A stretch of DNA of 37,606 nt from Saprospiraceae bacterium (lineage in GTDB: Bacteria > Bacteroidota > Bacteroidia > Chitinophagales > Saprospiraceae), in contig JAEUUT010000251.1 in NCBI GenBank assembly GCA_016787415.1, forward strand, positions 1 through 37,606, read 5' to 3'. The notes below the pieces were generated by a model. It ran no database searches and was not told where the DNA came from. It worked only from the letters and a program-made list of their open reading frames with translations. The number at the start of each line of letters is the position of its first letter. The first letter of the stretch is position 1. Made by a program: the position numbers and the translations under genes. This document shows positions 1 to 8,830 of this stretch, piece by piece.

Positions 1-1
1 G

Positions 2-109
2 GCAGAAAGAGCGGATTTTGTTGGCAGGCAAGGCTTATTTTGGAGGGAATAGCCGGAGGCTATTGCCGAGAAAATAGCCGCAGCATGCCGACAAAAGACG
101 GTTTTCTGC
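2..109. repeat. Imperfect long hairpin downstream of xylA
   Basis: Positions 2-54 are an imperfect inverted copy of 58-109 around a 3-nt loop (gga). Both ends read gcagaaa/tttctgc, and the inner ends read aatagcc/ggctatt. There are several mismatches and single-base bulges, so this is a decayed or RNA-type stem rather than a fresh duplication. It lies just 3' of the xylA stop codon and could act as a terminator or mRNA end, although no clear T-run follows on the minus strand. It may extend beyond the left edge of the window. Confidence 0.6.
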
Positions 110-151
110 TCCGATGAAATTAACTCAAACAACTTCTTAAATCAACCAGTT

Positions 152-1480
152 TCACACGTGCCTGTTCAGCAAATTCTCAAACATCTCCTGCCTGCCACTC
201 CGCTGCTCCGGCTCCCCATTCCGCTGGGCAATTTTTTGCAGGTCTTTCAGTTTCAATTTGCCGGCTTCGAAGGCTTTACCCTCTTCTGAATCGAACGATT
301 CGTAGCGCTCGGCCAGCAGTTTCCGGTAGGCCGAATTTTCCAGAATATCATGGGCGGCCAGCAGGGCGCGCGCAAACACGTCCATTCCGCCGATGTGGGC
401 ATAAAAAATATCTTCCAGATCGGTGGAGTTGCGGCGCGATTTGGCGTCGAAGTTCACCCCGCCGCCTTGTATTCCGCCCGATTGCAGGATCACGAGCATG
501 GCTTCCGTAATTTCCATCACGTTGTTGGGAAACTGGTCGGTATCCCAGCCGTTCTGGTAGTCGCCCCGGTTAGCGTCGATGGAGCCGAGCATACCGGCAT
601 TGGCAGCCACCTGTAGTTCGTGCTGGAAGGTATGAAGGGCCAGGGTGGCGTGGTTGACCTCGATATTCAGTTTAAAATCCTTGTCGAGGCCGTATTCGCG
701 GAGGAAGCCGATGCAAGTGGCTGCGTCGAAATCGTACTGGTGTTTGCTGGGCTCCATAGGCTTGGGTTCGATGAAAAACGTGCCTTTAAACCCGGCTTTG
801 CGGGCGTAGTCTTTGGCCATGTGCAGGAAACGCGCCATGTGGTCGAGTTCCTTTTTCATGTTGGTATTCAGCAGGCTCATGTAGCCTTCGCGGCCGCCCC
901 AGAATACGTAGTTCTGTCCGCCGAGTTTGATGGTGGCGTCGAGGGCCATTTTTACCTGCGCACCGGCATGGGCCACCACGGCAAAATCGGGGTTGGTGGC
1001 AGCGCCGTTCATGTAGCGCGGGTTGGAAAACAGGTTGGCGGTGCCCCACAGGAGTTGTACGCCTGATTCTGCCTGTTTTTTGGCGGCGTAGTCGGTGATT
1101 TTTTGCAGCCTGCGCTCACTTTCCCGCAGCGTAGGGCCTTCCTGCACCAGGTCAAAATCGTGAAAACAGTAGTATGGAATGCCGATTTTGGTGATAAATT
1201 CAAAAGCAGCATCCATTTTATCGTACGCCTGTTGCAAAGGGTTTTTGGCTTCCAGCCATGGGAATGCCTTGGTGCCGGGGCCGAATGGGTCGCCTCCCGT
1301 ACCACACAGGGTGTGCCAGTAGGCCACGGCAAATTTGAAATGCTCCGACATGGTTTTTCCACCCACGTTCTTGTTGGCATCGTACCAGCGGAAGGCCAGC
1401 GGGTTGTCGGACTTGGGCCCTTCGTATGGAATGGAGGAAATGTTTTTGAAATAGACGCGGTCGCCAGTTGTGATTTTCAT
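152..1480 (-). CDS. xylA: Xylose isomerase (type II)
   Basis: This 442-residue cytoplasmic enzyme interconverts D-xylose and D-xylulose, the first step of the isomerase route into the pentose phosphate pathway. The family signature residues are all visible and sit six positions later than in the E. coli enzyme: the catalytic pair His107/Asp110 in HDFD, FWGGREGY at 193-200, Glu238 and Lys240 in IEPKPMEP, Glu274 and His277 in NHATL, and metal ligands Asp302, Asp313, Asp315 and Asp345. The length is normal for a type II enzyme. It is the last gene of a minus-strand run behind xylB, separated by a long hairpin. The 20 nt directly before the start codon are heptamer repeats with no Shine-Dalgarno sequence, which is common in Bacteroidota. 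Function is very secure; the site looks intact. Confidence 0.98.
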   Translation of the reverse strand: MKITTGDRVYFKNISSIPYEGPKSDNPLAFRWYDANKNVGGKTMSEHFKFAVAYWHTLCGTGGDPFGPGTKAFPWLEAKNPLQQAYDKMDAAFEFITKIGIPYYCFHDFDLVQEGPTLRESERRLQKITDYAAKKQAESGVQLLWGTANLFSNPRYMNGAATNPDFAVVAHAGAQVKMALDATIKLGGQNYVFWGGREGYMSLLNTNMKKELDHMARFLHMAKDYARKAGFKGTFFIEPKPMEPSKHQYDFDAATCIGFLREYGLDKDFKLNIEVNHATLALHTFQHELQVAANAGMLGSIDANRGDYQNGWDTDQFPNNVMEITEAMLVILQSGGIQGGGVNFDAKSRRNSTDLEDIFYAHIGGMDVFARALLAAHDILENSAYRKLLAERYESFDSEEGKAFEAGKLKLKDLQKIAQRNGEPEQRSGRQEMFENLLNRHV

Positions 1481-1501
1481 TAGTGAGTAGTGAGTAGTGA
1501 G
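1481..1501. repeat. Three 7-bp repeats touching the xylA start codon
   Basis: Three perfect copies of tagtgag abut the xylA ATG, followed by a partial unit. On the xylA sense strand the leader therefore reads as ctcacta units running into ATG. There is no matching complementary heptamer tract on the far side of the neighbouring hairpin, where xylB coding sequence begins, so this is a half-site of the heptamer/hairpin arrangement seen elsewhere in the window. Confidence 0.85.
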
Positions 1502-1509
1502 AGAGCGTG

Positions 1510-1640
1510 GAATCAGGATTTTTGGGATTTAAAGGATTAGAAGGATTCCCGACGGGATGTCGAAATTTTGAAATTGAAATTTAATTTTAACATCGCATCG
1601 GGAATCCTTCTAATCCTTTAAATCCTAAAAATCCTGATTC
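1510..1640. repeat. 50-bp-arm inverted repeat between xylB and xylA
   Basis: The left arm 1510-1559 and right arm 1591-1640 pair at 47 of 50 positions around a 31-nt A/T-rich loop. The arm motif is gaatcaggatttttgggat followed by ttaaaggattagaaggattc. The same motif forms the stem at 8615-8820. The right arm runs 16 nt into xylB and encodes its last residues and its stop codon. In the RNA it would form a very stable stem between the two cistrons, so it may act as a processing or stability element or reduce read-through into xylA. Confidence 0.92.
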
Positions 1641-3109
1641 ATTAGTTCTTTTTTCCAGCGCTCATATGCCGCCTGGTATGCTTCGGTTTCGCTTTGAGGT
1701 TCATATCTGTGTACTATGTGGCCGCCTTGCATGGCTTCTTCAATATTCTTGTAAATACCAACCGAAACACCTGCTGCTTTGGCAGCGCCGACAGCGCCGG
1801 TCGTAGCGTGCATTTCGATGGCAGTGCCTACCAGCGTGGCAACGGTATTGGAAAAAATAGCCGATTGAAACAGGTTGTCATTTCCGACGCGCAGCAGGCT
1901 AACGGGGATGTTCATATCACGCAAGGCCTCCATGCCATACACAAATGCAAAAGCAATGCCTTCGAGGGCAGCCCGGTACAGGTGGCGTTTTTCGTGTCGG
2001 TTGAAATTGAGCCCCGATATGCGCGAGCCAGGGGTTTTGTTGCCCAGCATACGTTCAGCGCCATTGCCGAAAGGTAAAATTGTGATGCCATCCGAGCCTG
2101 TCGGCGCCGTGGCTGCTGCGGCTTCCATATCCGAATAACTGATGGAATTATCGCCTGCAATTTGCCGGATAAACCGGTACTGACTGCCTGCTCCATTGAT
2201 GCAGAGCAAAACGCCAGTGAGCGGCTGTTCGTGGGTGTAGTTCACATGGGCAAAACCATTGACCCGCTGTTGAACATCATGCACCGGGCCGGGCGCAACG
2301 GCGTACACCACGCCGGAGGTGCCGCCCGTAGCCGCTACTTCGCCGGCGCGCAACACATTGAGCGACAGGGCATTATTGGGCTGGTCGCCAGCGCGGTAGC
2401 CTACCGGAATGCCAGGTGGCAGTCCGAGTGCGGCGGCTGCGGCTGCGTGCAGGTGGCCTTGCGGTTCAAAAACGCCGCGAATTTCCGGCAACATCGACTC
2501 CGGAATGCCATAGTATTCCATCAGTTTTCGGGCAGGAGTATGTTCGGCAAAATCCCAGAAAATGCCTTCCGATAGCCCGGTGATGGTCGTGCAAGTTTCA
2601 CCTGTCATTCGATAGGCGATGTAATCGCCTGGCAGCATGATTTTGTGAATTTTTTCAAAAACAGCGGGTTCGTTTTCCTGTACCCAGCGCAATTTGGAAG
2701 CGGTAAAATTGCCCGGCGTGTTGAGGTAGTGTTCCAGGCAATAATCCGCCCCGATGGCCTGAAACGCCCGGTCGCCAATGGCTACCGCCCGGCTGTCGCA
2801 CCAGATGATGGAAGGGCGCAATACCTCGCCTTGCTTATCCACCGCCACCAGTCCGTGCATTTGATAGGAAATGCCGATGGCTGCTACCCGGGCCGGGTCG
2901 GCGCCGGTGGATGCCATCAACTTGCGCGTCGCCTGACAAACGGCTTCCCACCATACGGAAGGATGCTGCTCGGCCCAGTCGGGCATGGGCGCGAGGATTT
3001 CCATTTCCTGTTCCGGATATTGTGCAATGCCGACCGTTTGGCCGGTGGCAGCATCAACAAGCGCTGCTTTGATAGAAGAAGAACCGATGTCGAAACCAAG
3101 CAGATACAC
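1625..3109 (-). CDS. xylB: Xylulokinase (FGGY family)
   Basis: This 494-residue kinase phosphorylates D-xylulose to xylulose 5-phosphate with ATP, directly after XylA. The N-terminal phosphate-binding loop is GFDIGSSSIK at 5-14, the sugar-contact motif MHG is at 84-86, IIWCDSR is at 101-107, and the presumed catalytic Asp242 is in AGDQPNNA. A glycine-rich TGGTSG stretch at 261-266 begins the second actin-like half. Adjacency to xylA fixes the sugar specificity better than sequence alone would. Oddly, the last four codons (Asn-Gln-Asp-Phe) and the TAG stop lie within the right arm of the 1510-1640 inverted repeat, so the native C-terminus may have been replaced by repeat sequence. No consensus -7 box was found in the 152 bp upstream. 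Confidence 0.95.
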   Translation of the reverse strand: MYLLGFDIGSSSIKAALVDAATGQTVGIAQYPEQEMEILAPMPDWAEQHPSVWWEAVCQATRKLMASTGADPARVAAIGISYQMHGLVAVDKQGEVLRPSIIWCDSRAVAIGDRAFQAIGADYCLEHYLNTPGNFTASKLRWVQENEPAVFEKIHKIMLPGDYIAYRMTGETCTTITGLSEGIFWDFAEHTPARKLMEYYGIPESMLPEIRGVFEPQGHLHAAAAAALGLPPGIPVGYRAGDQPNNALSLNVLRAGEVAATGGTSGVVYAVAPGPVHDVQQRVNGFAHVNYTHEQPLTGVLLCINGAGSQYRFIRQIAGDNSISYSDMEAAAATAPTGSDGITILPFGNGAERMLGNKTPGSRISGLNFNRHEKRHLYRAALEGIAFAFVYGMEALRDMNIPVSLLRVGNDNLFQSAIFSNTVATLVGTAIEMHATTGAVGAAKAAGVSVGIYKNIEEAMQGGHIVHRYEPQSETEAYQAAYERWKKELMNQDF

Positions 3110-3261
3110 GGCAGACAGTTTTGGTGATCACAAGATGAAGATTGATGCCAAAACTGCAATGAAATCGGTTGCGTTTACAAGTACACGACTATTCTGGCTG
3201 TCCAATCGACAGCAAAGAAAGCACTTTTTCGGGGTTTGTGTACTTTTGACACAGTGTAAAT

Positions 3262-4398
3262 TTACAATACCATTTCTGCACCTTCCTGCCCGACCAGCGT
3301 GCCAATGGCTACCCCCATGCCGCTCAGGCGAACGGCAACTGTTACATTGGGCGAAACCTGCCGGATAATCGGCTTTTTCACAGGCCCCAAGCCGAGGATG
3401 CCTGTCCACCAGGTATCTATTTCTACGGGTTGGCCGGGACAGATGACGGTGTGCAATAAATTGGTAAGCGCTTCCCGGATACGCGGGTTGTCGCCGAAGT
3501 CGTCGGTTTTTTCCGTTTCCAGGTCGAGGTGGCGGCCGCCGCCCAGCAAGATCCGTCCGTCGATATTTCTGAAATAGAAGTAGCCCCGGTCGTAGTGGAA
3601 GCAGCCTTCCACGCGGAGTCCGGGCACAGGATGCGTGATAAGCACCTGATTGCGTGCGGGTTGCACCTCCAGCGCAGGAAGCAGGTTGCGTGCAAAGCCG
3701 TTGACGGCCACCAGCACTTTGGGTACGCGCAGGGTCCAGCCGGAGGTGGTTTCGATATCGACCCCTTGCGAATGGTCTTCGATGTGTTTGATATCGAAGC
3801 CATTGAAAATGCGCACGCCGCTTTCCTGTGCTTTCGACAACAGCGTTTGCATCAGTTTGCCAGTATGCACCTGTCCTTCCGCCTGGTTGAGAATGAGGCG
3901 CCTGACATGCTGGAATCCGAATGCCGGGATACGTTCGTCGACCACGCAGTACACTTCCGGGTGGCCGGTTATTTGACCGATTTTGCGGTTAAAATCGGGC
4001 ATATGATCCAGGCAATTCTGAAAAATGGCCTCTTCTTCGCTGGTAAACATTTCATAGCCACCTAGCCCATGGTAATCGATGTTGGCATCTCCGGTGAGTG
4101 CGCGCAGGCGTTGCAGGCCCGCCCAGCGTTTTTCCACGATGCCCAGCACCTCGTCTTCGCTCATGTGGGTGAGGTCGTCGAGTAGTTCGGTCATGGAACC
4201 AAAGCAGGAAAACCCTGCATTGCGGGTGCTGGCGCCCACGGGCAGGATGCCGCGTTCGAGCACGGCTACGCGCAGGTTGGGGTCGAGGGTTTTCAAATGT
4301 ATAGCCGCTGCAAGCCCGACAATGCCACTGCCAATAACGGCCACATCGATGTCGCGATAAAAAGTTTCGCGTTCCCAGTAACTGAGTGTGTACTGCAT
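3262..4398 (-). CDS. FAD-dependent amine/amino-acid oxidase (DAO family)
   Basis: The product is a 378-residue flavoprotein of the D-amino acid/glycine oxidase fold. The Rossmann dinucleotide-binding motif VIGSGIVGLAAAIHL lies at 21-35, followed by an acidic residue (LERG) for ribose binding. GASTRNAGFSC near 55-65 is the usual flavin-contact segment of the family, and a C-terminal GMGVAIGTLVG forms the second FAD contact. Members oxidise a carbon-nitrogen bond of a small amino compound and pass electrons to oxygen or a quinone; the substrate cannot be read from the sequence. It precedes xylB on the same strand, but nothing ties it to xylose, so co-location may be incidental. No signal peptide is visible, so it should be cytoplasmic or membrane-peripheral. 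Confidence 0.88.
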   Translation of the reverse strand: MQYTLSYWERETFYRDIDVAVIGSGIVGLAAAIHLKTLDPNLRVAVLERGILPVGASTRNAGFSCFGSMTELLDDLTHMSEDEVLGIVEKRWAGLQRLRALTGDANIDYHGLGGYEMFTSEEEAIFQNCLDHMPDFNRKIGQITGHPEVYCVVDERIPAFGFQHVRRLILNQAEGQVHTGKLMQTLLSKAQESGVRIFNGFDIKHIEDHSQGVDIETTSGWTLRVPKVLVAVNGFARNLLPALEVQPARNQVLITHPVPGLRVEGCFHYDRGYFYFRNIDGRILLGGGRHLDLETEKTDDFGDNPRIREALTNLLHTVICPGQPVEIDTWWTGILGLGPVKKPIIRQVSPNVTVAVRLSGMGVAIGTLVGQEGAEMVL

Positions 4399-4464
4399 GG
4401 GAAAAAAGGCAAGGTTTTAAAAAAGAAGGGGCAAGGTACAGCGGGGTTGGGGTTGATAGGAGTT

Positions 4465-4573
4465 ATGAGTTATGAGTGATGAGTTATGAGTGTTACGTAC
4501 TTGCTCTTGGCCACACTTTTGAACAAGCCAAGAGCAAGTACGTAACACTCATAACTCATCACTCATAACTCAT
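4465..4573. repeat. Perfect 47-bp-arm hairpin with heptamers in its outer stem
   Basis: Arms 4465-4511 and 4527-4573 are perfect reverse complements around a 15-nt loop. The outer 28 bp of each arm are four heptamers (atgagtt, atgagtg, atgagtt, atgagtg). The inner part reads ttacgtacttgctcttggc. A close relative lies at 15740-15851. The right arm ends 3 nt from the acrB stop codon. It separates the efflux operon from the oxidase gene and would be a strong terminator-like or processing stem. Confidence 0.97.
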
Positions 4574-4576
4574 CCC

Positions 4577-7500
4577 TCAAAAGTGTTTTTCCCACCAATC
4601 GCTCACCTCTTTTCCTTTCAGGTACATCACCGGCAGGATAATCAGGGTGATAAAGGTGGCAAAACCAAGTCCGTAAATAATCGTCCACGACAGCGGGCCC
4701 CAGAACGCTACGGAGTCGCCGCCGAAGAAAATTTTCGGATCGCCGTGGGCGAACAGGCTTTCAAAGTCGATGTTGAATCCGACTGCCAGCGGTATCAGGC
4801 CGAGGATGGTAGCCGTGGCGGTGAGCAGTACCGGCGTCATACGAATACGACCGGCTTCGATCACGGCTTGCCGCACGCCCATGCCCCGTTCTCGAAGGAT
4901 GTCGGTAAACTCGACCAGCAATATCCCGTTTCGCACCACAATACCTGCCAGTGCCACAATACCTACACCCATCATAATGACGGAGAAATCCATGTTGGTA
5001 AAGTACATGCCGAGCAGCACGCCGATGATGGAGAACACTACTTCGGTCATGATAATCAGCATCTTGCCAAAGGAGTTGAACTGGGTCACGAGGATCAGCA
5101 GAATGAGTCCGATCGAGATCAGCAATGAACGCCCGAGGAAGGTAGCGGCATCGATAAATTCGGCATCCTCACCCGCGAAGCCCACCACGGTTCCTTCCTG
5201 TTGGGGGAATTGGGCAATGGCCGACTTCACCGCATTGATAACTTCGGTCTGCTTGGGCTGGTACTCTGCGGTGATATTCGAAGAGATGGTTACGATACGT
5301 TCCTGGTCTTTCCGGCGGATACCGCCATACGTGTTGGTGTATTTCACGTCGGCCAGGGCTGCCATCGGCACAGATCGCAGCACACCACCCATGTTCATGT
5401 CGCGGAAGGTGATACTGAGGTTCTCCACCGAGTTGATGTTTTCGCGCTGGTCTTTTTGCAGGCGGATGTTTACCGGAATCTCGTCTTCACCGTCCTTGAA
5501 TTTGGTGGCTTCCTTACCCAGAATGGCCGTGCGGAATTCGCTGCCGATCTGGGCGGTGGAAATGCCTTCGCGGTTGGCGCGGTCACGGTCGATCTGAATA
5601 TTGATTTCCGGTTTGGAAACGATCAGGTCGCTGCGGAGTTCTTCCACACCCGGAATGGCCAGTGAGTCGAGGTAACGTTTTACTTTGGTAGCGGTAGCAG
5701 CCAGTTGCTGGAAGTCGTCGCCGCGAATTTCCACCGAAACCGGTTTGGGCGTTGGTGGTCCGCCTTGCTCCTGGTCTACCACAATTTCGGCGCCGGGAAT
5801 GATGCCCTTCGTGGCATTTCTGATTTTATCCATGTATTCAACGGTGCTCACGCCATTGCGCTGACCGTATTCTACGAATGCAACGCCCACCTTCCCTTTA
5901 TTGGACGTGGCGGAGCGGTCAAATTGGTCTTCCGAAGCGCCCAGGGCTACGTTGGCAATCACCGATTCTACGATCGGGTTATTGGCCCCAAGCACTTCAT
6001 TTACCTTGCTTTCCATCACTTTGGTGAGCGAGTCGGTCACTGTAATGTCCGTACCCACAGGCAAGGTCATATACACATAAATGAAGTTGGGGTCGGCTTT
6101 CGGGAACAGTACGATATTACCCTGGCGCGACAGCGTAAGGCCGCAGGCGCTGATGAGCAGGAAAGTCATGCCCAGCAGCATTTTCCAGGGGTGGTTCAAT
6201 ACGGCGCTGAGGAAACGGGCATAAAAATCCTGGAAAGCAGGCCATGCTTTATCCTGGAACCATACCACTGCTTTATCAAGCACATATTTGTAAAACACGA
6301 TAAACAGGGCGCAGAAAACCATAAAATTGCCCATGCCGATGCTGCCATTGGCATAAAAGAAAATGGTAGCCAGTGCAAAAACTGCGTAGGCGCCATACAG
6401 GCGGTTGCGCACTTTTTTGTGGTCTACCTTCTTCGATTCGTCGCCCTCTTTTTTCATAAACCATACGGCAAATACCGGGTTGATGATATAGGCAACCACC
6501 AGCGAGGCCGTAAGGGTAATGATGATGGTGACCGGCAGGTAGTGCATGAATTTACCAAAAATACCGCCCCAGAACACGAGCGGGAAAAACGGCGCCAGGG
6601 TAGTAGCCGTACCCGACAATACGGGCAGGAACACCTCTCCTGCTGCTTTTTTGGCGGCATGTACAATGCCCAGGTCGGCTTCTTCGTGGTAAATCCGGTG
6701 CGTATTTTCTATGACCACAATGGCGTCGTCGACCACAATGCCCAGCCCCAGCAGGAAGGCGAACAACACGATGAAGTTGAGGGTAAATCCTACGCTGGGC
6801 AGCACCATGAAGGCGATAAACATCGACAGTGGTACGGCCAGGGCCACAAACACGGCATTGGTACCGCCCATGAAGAACATGAGGATCAGCGCTACGAGGA
6901 TAAAGCCGATGATGATGGTGTTGATCAGGTCGTGCAGGGTGGTGCGGGTGGCACGGCTCTGGTCGCCGGTGATGCTCACTTCGAGGTTGGCCGGGAATTC
7001 GCTGGCCTTCATTTCATCCACGATCTTTTTGATCTTGTCGGATGCATCGATGAGGTTTTCGCCGGTGCGTTTGATGACGTTGAGCGAAATTACGTTGCGG
7101 CCGTTGAGGCGGCTGAAACTCTCCTGCTCCTCGTGGCCCATTTTCACCTCGGCTACGTCTTTCAAATACATTTGCGCACCCGACTGCGACGACACGATGA
7201 TGTTTTTGATTTGCTCCACATCCTTGAAATCGCCACGAATGGAAACGGAACGCGTCATGCCACCAATGTCGACATTGCCTGCCGAAATGGTCATATTTTC
7301 GTAGGCCAGGGCATTGGAAATGTCGTTGAAAGTGAGGCTGGCTGCCGCCATTTTGTATTTGTCGACGTTGATCTGCACCTCTTTTTCGAGGGCGCCCACG
7401 AGGTCGACACGGGTAATTTCACGCAATTCCTCGATGCGGTCCTTGAGGCGGTCGGCGTAGTCTTTCAACTTGTCGAGGTCGAAATCTCCGGCCACATTGA

Positions 7501-7933
7501 CGTTCATGATCGGGATTTCCGAGATGTCGAATTCCGTGACGGTGGGGTCTTCCAGCAAGTCGGTCGGCAGGTCGCGTTTGGCTTTGTCGACGCCGTCTTT
7601 TACCTTTTGCTTGCATTGCGCCACATCGAGGTCGGTATTGAATTCGACGATGATGTTGGAAAAGTCCTGCACGGAGTAGGACGATACTTTTTTGACACCG
7701 CTTAGCCCTTTGAGTTGTTTTTCAATGGGTTTGGTGACGAGTTGTTCCATGTCGGAAGGAGAGGCGCCGGGATAGATCGTCGTAACGAAAATCTGTGGCA
7801 CCGTCACATCGGGGAACTGCTCTTTGGGGAGCGCGTTGTACGACATGATGCCCGCCAAAGTGATAATCACCGTAATGATGAATATCGATGTGCGGTTGTC
7901 GATCGCCCACGAGGTAGGTTTAAATTCTTTCAT
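4577..7933 (-). CDS. acrB: RND multidrug efflux pump, inner-membrane subunit (AcrB family)
   Basis: This 1118-residue proton-driven transporter has the standard RND layout: a first helix near 15-35, a large periplasmic loop, a block of helices at about 335-490, a second loop, and a C-terminal helix block. Proton-relay acids Asp402 and Asp403 are in GLGIVVDDAIVVIEN. The helix equivalent to the AcrB Lys940 helix reads VVRNGILLVEF, with Arg in place of Lys. Between the two halves there is an insert of roughly 85 residues (about 495-580) with two extra hydrophobic stretches near 514-527 and 535-550, which ordinary AcrB lacks. It is the last gene of the tetR-tolC-acrA-paiB-acrB run. The substrate is unknown. 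Confidence 0.95.
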   Translation of the reverse strand: MKEFKPTSWAIDNRTSIFIITVIITLAGIMSYNALPKEQFPDVTVPQIFVTTIYPGASPSDMEQLVTKPIEKQLKGLSGVKKVSSYSVQDFSNIIVEFNTDLDVAQCKQKVKDGVDKAKRDLPTDLLEDPTVTEFDISEIPIMNVNVAGDFDLDKLKDYADRLKDRIEELREITRVDLVGALEKEVQINVDKYKMAAASLTFNDISNALAYENMTISAGNVDIGGMTRSVSIRGDFKDVEQIKNIIVSSQSGAQMYLKDVAEVKMGHEEQESFSRLNGRNVISLNVIKRTGENLIDASDKIKKIVDEMKASEFPANLEVSITGDQSRATRTTLHDLINTIIIGFILVALILMFFMGGTNAVFVALAVPLSMFIAFMVLPSVGFTLNFIVLFAFLLGLGIVVDDAIVVIENTHRIYHEEADLGIVHAAKKAAGEVFLPVLSGTATTLAPFFPLVFWGGIFGKFMHYLPVTIIITLTASLVVAYIINPVFAVWFMKKEGDESKKVDHKKVRNRLYGAYAVFALATIFFYANGSIGMGNFMVFCALFIVFYKYVLDKAVVWFQDKAWPAFQDFYARFLSAVLNHPWKMLLGMTFLLISACGLTLSRQGNIVLFPKADPNFIYVYMTLPVGTDITVTDSLTKVMESKVNEVLGANNPIVESVIANVALGASEDQFDRSATSNKGKVGVAFVEYGQRNGVSTVEYMDKIRNATKGIIPGAEIVVDQEQGGPPTPKPVSVEIRGDDFQQLAATATKVKRYLDSLAIPGVEELRSDLIVSKPEINIQIDRDRANREGISTAQIGSEFRTAILGKEATKFKDGEDEIPVNIRLQKDQRENINSVENLSITFRDMNMGGVLRSVPMAALADVKYTNTYGGIRRKDQERIVTISSNITAEYQPKQTEVINAVKSAIAQFPQQEGTVVGFAGEDAEFIDAATFLGRSLLISIGLILLILVTQFNSFGKMLIIMTEVVFSIIGVLLGMYFTNMDFSVIMMGVGIVALAGIVVRNGILLVEFTDILRERGMGVRQAVIEAGRIRMTPVLLTATATILGLIPLAVGFNIDFESLFAHGDPKIFFGGDSVAFWGPLSWTIIYGLGFATFITLIILPVMYLKGKEVSDWWEKHF

Positions 7934-7940
7934 GAATTTG

Positions 7941-7968
7941 TTATCAGTTATTAGTTATCTGTTATCGG
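7941..7968. repeat. Four 7-bp repeats between the paiB-like gene and acrB
   Basis: Four consecutive heptamers (ttatcag, ttattag, ttatctg, ttatcgg on the plus strand) fill the junction. On the coding strand they read as gataac-type units. The first two encode the last residues and the TAA stop of the upstream PaiB-like protein; the others lead to the acrB start codon 7 nt away. There is no hairpin partner here. Confidence 0.85.
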
Positions 7969-8587
7969 TGTAGATAAGCAGTGTTTTTAGCATTTGAGCG
8001 CCTGTCTCTCTGGCCGTACTGTCCATATTTTCCAACAGGTGTTTTCCAATGCGTTCACGTTCCTGTACGGTTTTGTTCTGACTCAACTTTTCCTTTCCAA
8101 TCAGTTCTGTCACGTCCATTCGGAACGCCACAATGCCTTTTTGCATAGCAGATTTGTATGTTTCGGGCAAATTCGACCATTGCGTAAAGTATTCTTTTTC
8201 AAAGGTTTGAATTTGTTTTTCGAGCAAATCACGTACGGCTTGCTCTTCCGTCAACAGTCTAATGTGTCCGTATGCATGCACAGCGATGTAGTTCCAGGTC
8301 GGCACACTCAGTTCCTTGTCATACAGCGTCGGCGAGATGTAGGCATGCGGTTCGTTGAAAATAACGAGTGCCGTTTGTCCTTCCAGTGTTTGCCATTGCG
8401 GATTGGCTTTGGCAAAGTGCGCCAGCAACTGTATCGTGCCGTCTTCCATCCATTCCACGACAAATGGCAGGTGCGAAGCACAGGGCTTGCCGTCCATGTC
8501 CGATACGAGGGTCGCAAATGCGTAATTGCGCATGAATGATACCAGCGTAGCGGTGTCGGTTTGTGTGAAGTGGTGAGGAACGTACAT
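7955..8587 (-). CDS. FMN-binding PaiB-like protein
   Basis: The 210-residue protein belongs to the PaiB family (split-barrel, flavin-reductase-like fold) named after a negative regulator in Bacillus subtilis. Diagnostic stretches are the MYVPHHF start, FATLVS and SHLPFVVEW near 27-48, HFAKANPQW at 57-65, PHAYISP, VPTWNYIAVHAYG near 95-107, and GKEKLSQNKT towards the C-terminus. It binds FMN or a related cofactor; the molecular activity is uncertain. It sits between the adaptor (acrA) and the pump (acrB), an unusual place for it. The TAA stop lies within the heptamer tract 7941-7968, and the leader consists of gaggtga-type heptamers. It could be a regulator of the operon or simply an inserted passenger. 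Confidence 0.9.
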   Translation of the reverse strand: MYVPHHFTQTDTATLVSFMRNYAFATLVSDMDGKPCASHLPFVVEWMEDGTIQLLAHFAKANPQWQTLEGQTALVIFNEPHAYISPTLYDKELSVPTWNYIAVHAYGHIRLLTEEQAVRDLLEKQIQTFEKEYFTQWSNLPETYKSAMQKGIVAFRMDVTELIGKEKLSQNKTVQERERIGKHLLENMDSTARETGAQMLKTLLIYTDNR

Positions 8588-8592
8588 GGATA

Positions 8593-8830
8593 GAGGTGAG
8601 AGGTGAGAGGTGAGAGGTGGTTTGAATCAGGATTTTGGAGATTTAAAGGATTAGAAGGATTCCCTTCTTGATGTCAAAAATTATTAAAATCATTAAAATC
8701 ATTAAAAGCGTAACTGAATAGGCAAAAACAGGGGCCATTCAATCAATATAAAAAATTTCGGCATCAAGAAGGGAATCCTTCTAATCCTTTAAATCTCCAA
8801 AATCCTGATTCAAACCACCTTCTCACCTCT
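8593..8830. repeat. Perfect 59-bp-arm hairpin flanked by heptamers
   Basis: Four gaggtga-type heptamers occupy 8593-8620 next to the paiB-like start codon. Arms 8615-8673 and 8762-8820 are perfect reverse complements around an 88-nt loop. The stem contains gaatcaggattttgg and tttaaaggattagaaggatt, the same family as 1510-1640. The outer right flank continues with heptamers (tctcacctcta), one base out of register, and includes the TAG stop of acrA. The loop is A/T-rich with short tandem attaaaatc units. Confidence 0.97.

Noticed and set aside
3198..3212. ctgtc-caatc-gacag inverted repeat upstream of xylB as an operator
   Set aside because: Only 5-bp arms, no repressor gene nearby and no promoter box recognised next to it, so it is too weak to call.
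5705..7705. A 666-codon open frame on the plus strand opposite acrB
   Set aside because: It lies antisense to a complete RND pump with all motifs. The translation is rich in His, Gln and Arg with no recognisable domain, as expected for the complement of a G/C-biased gene.
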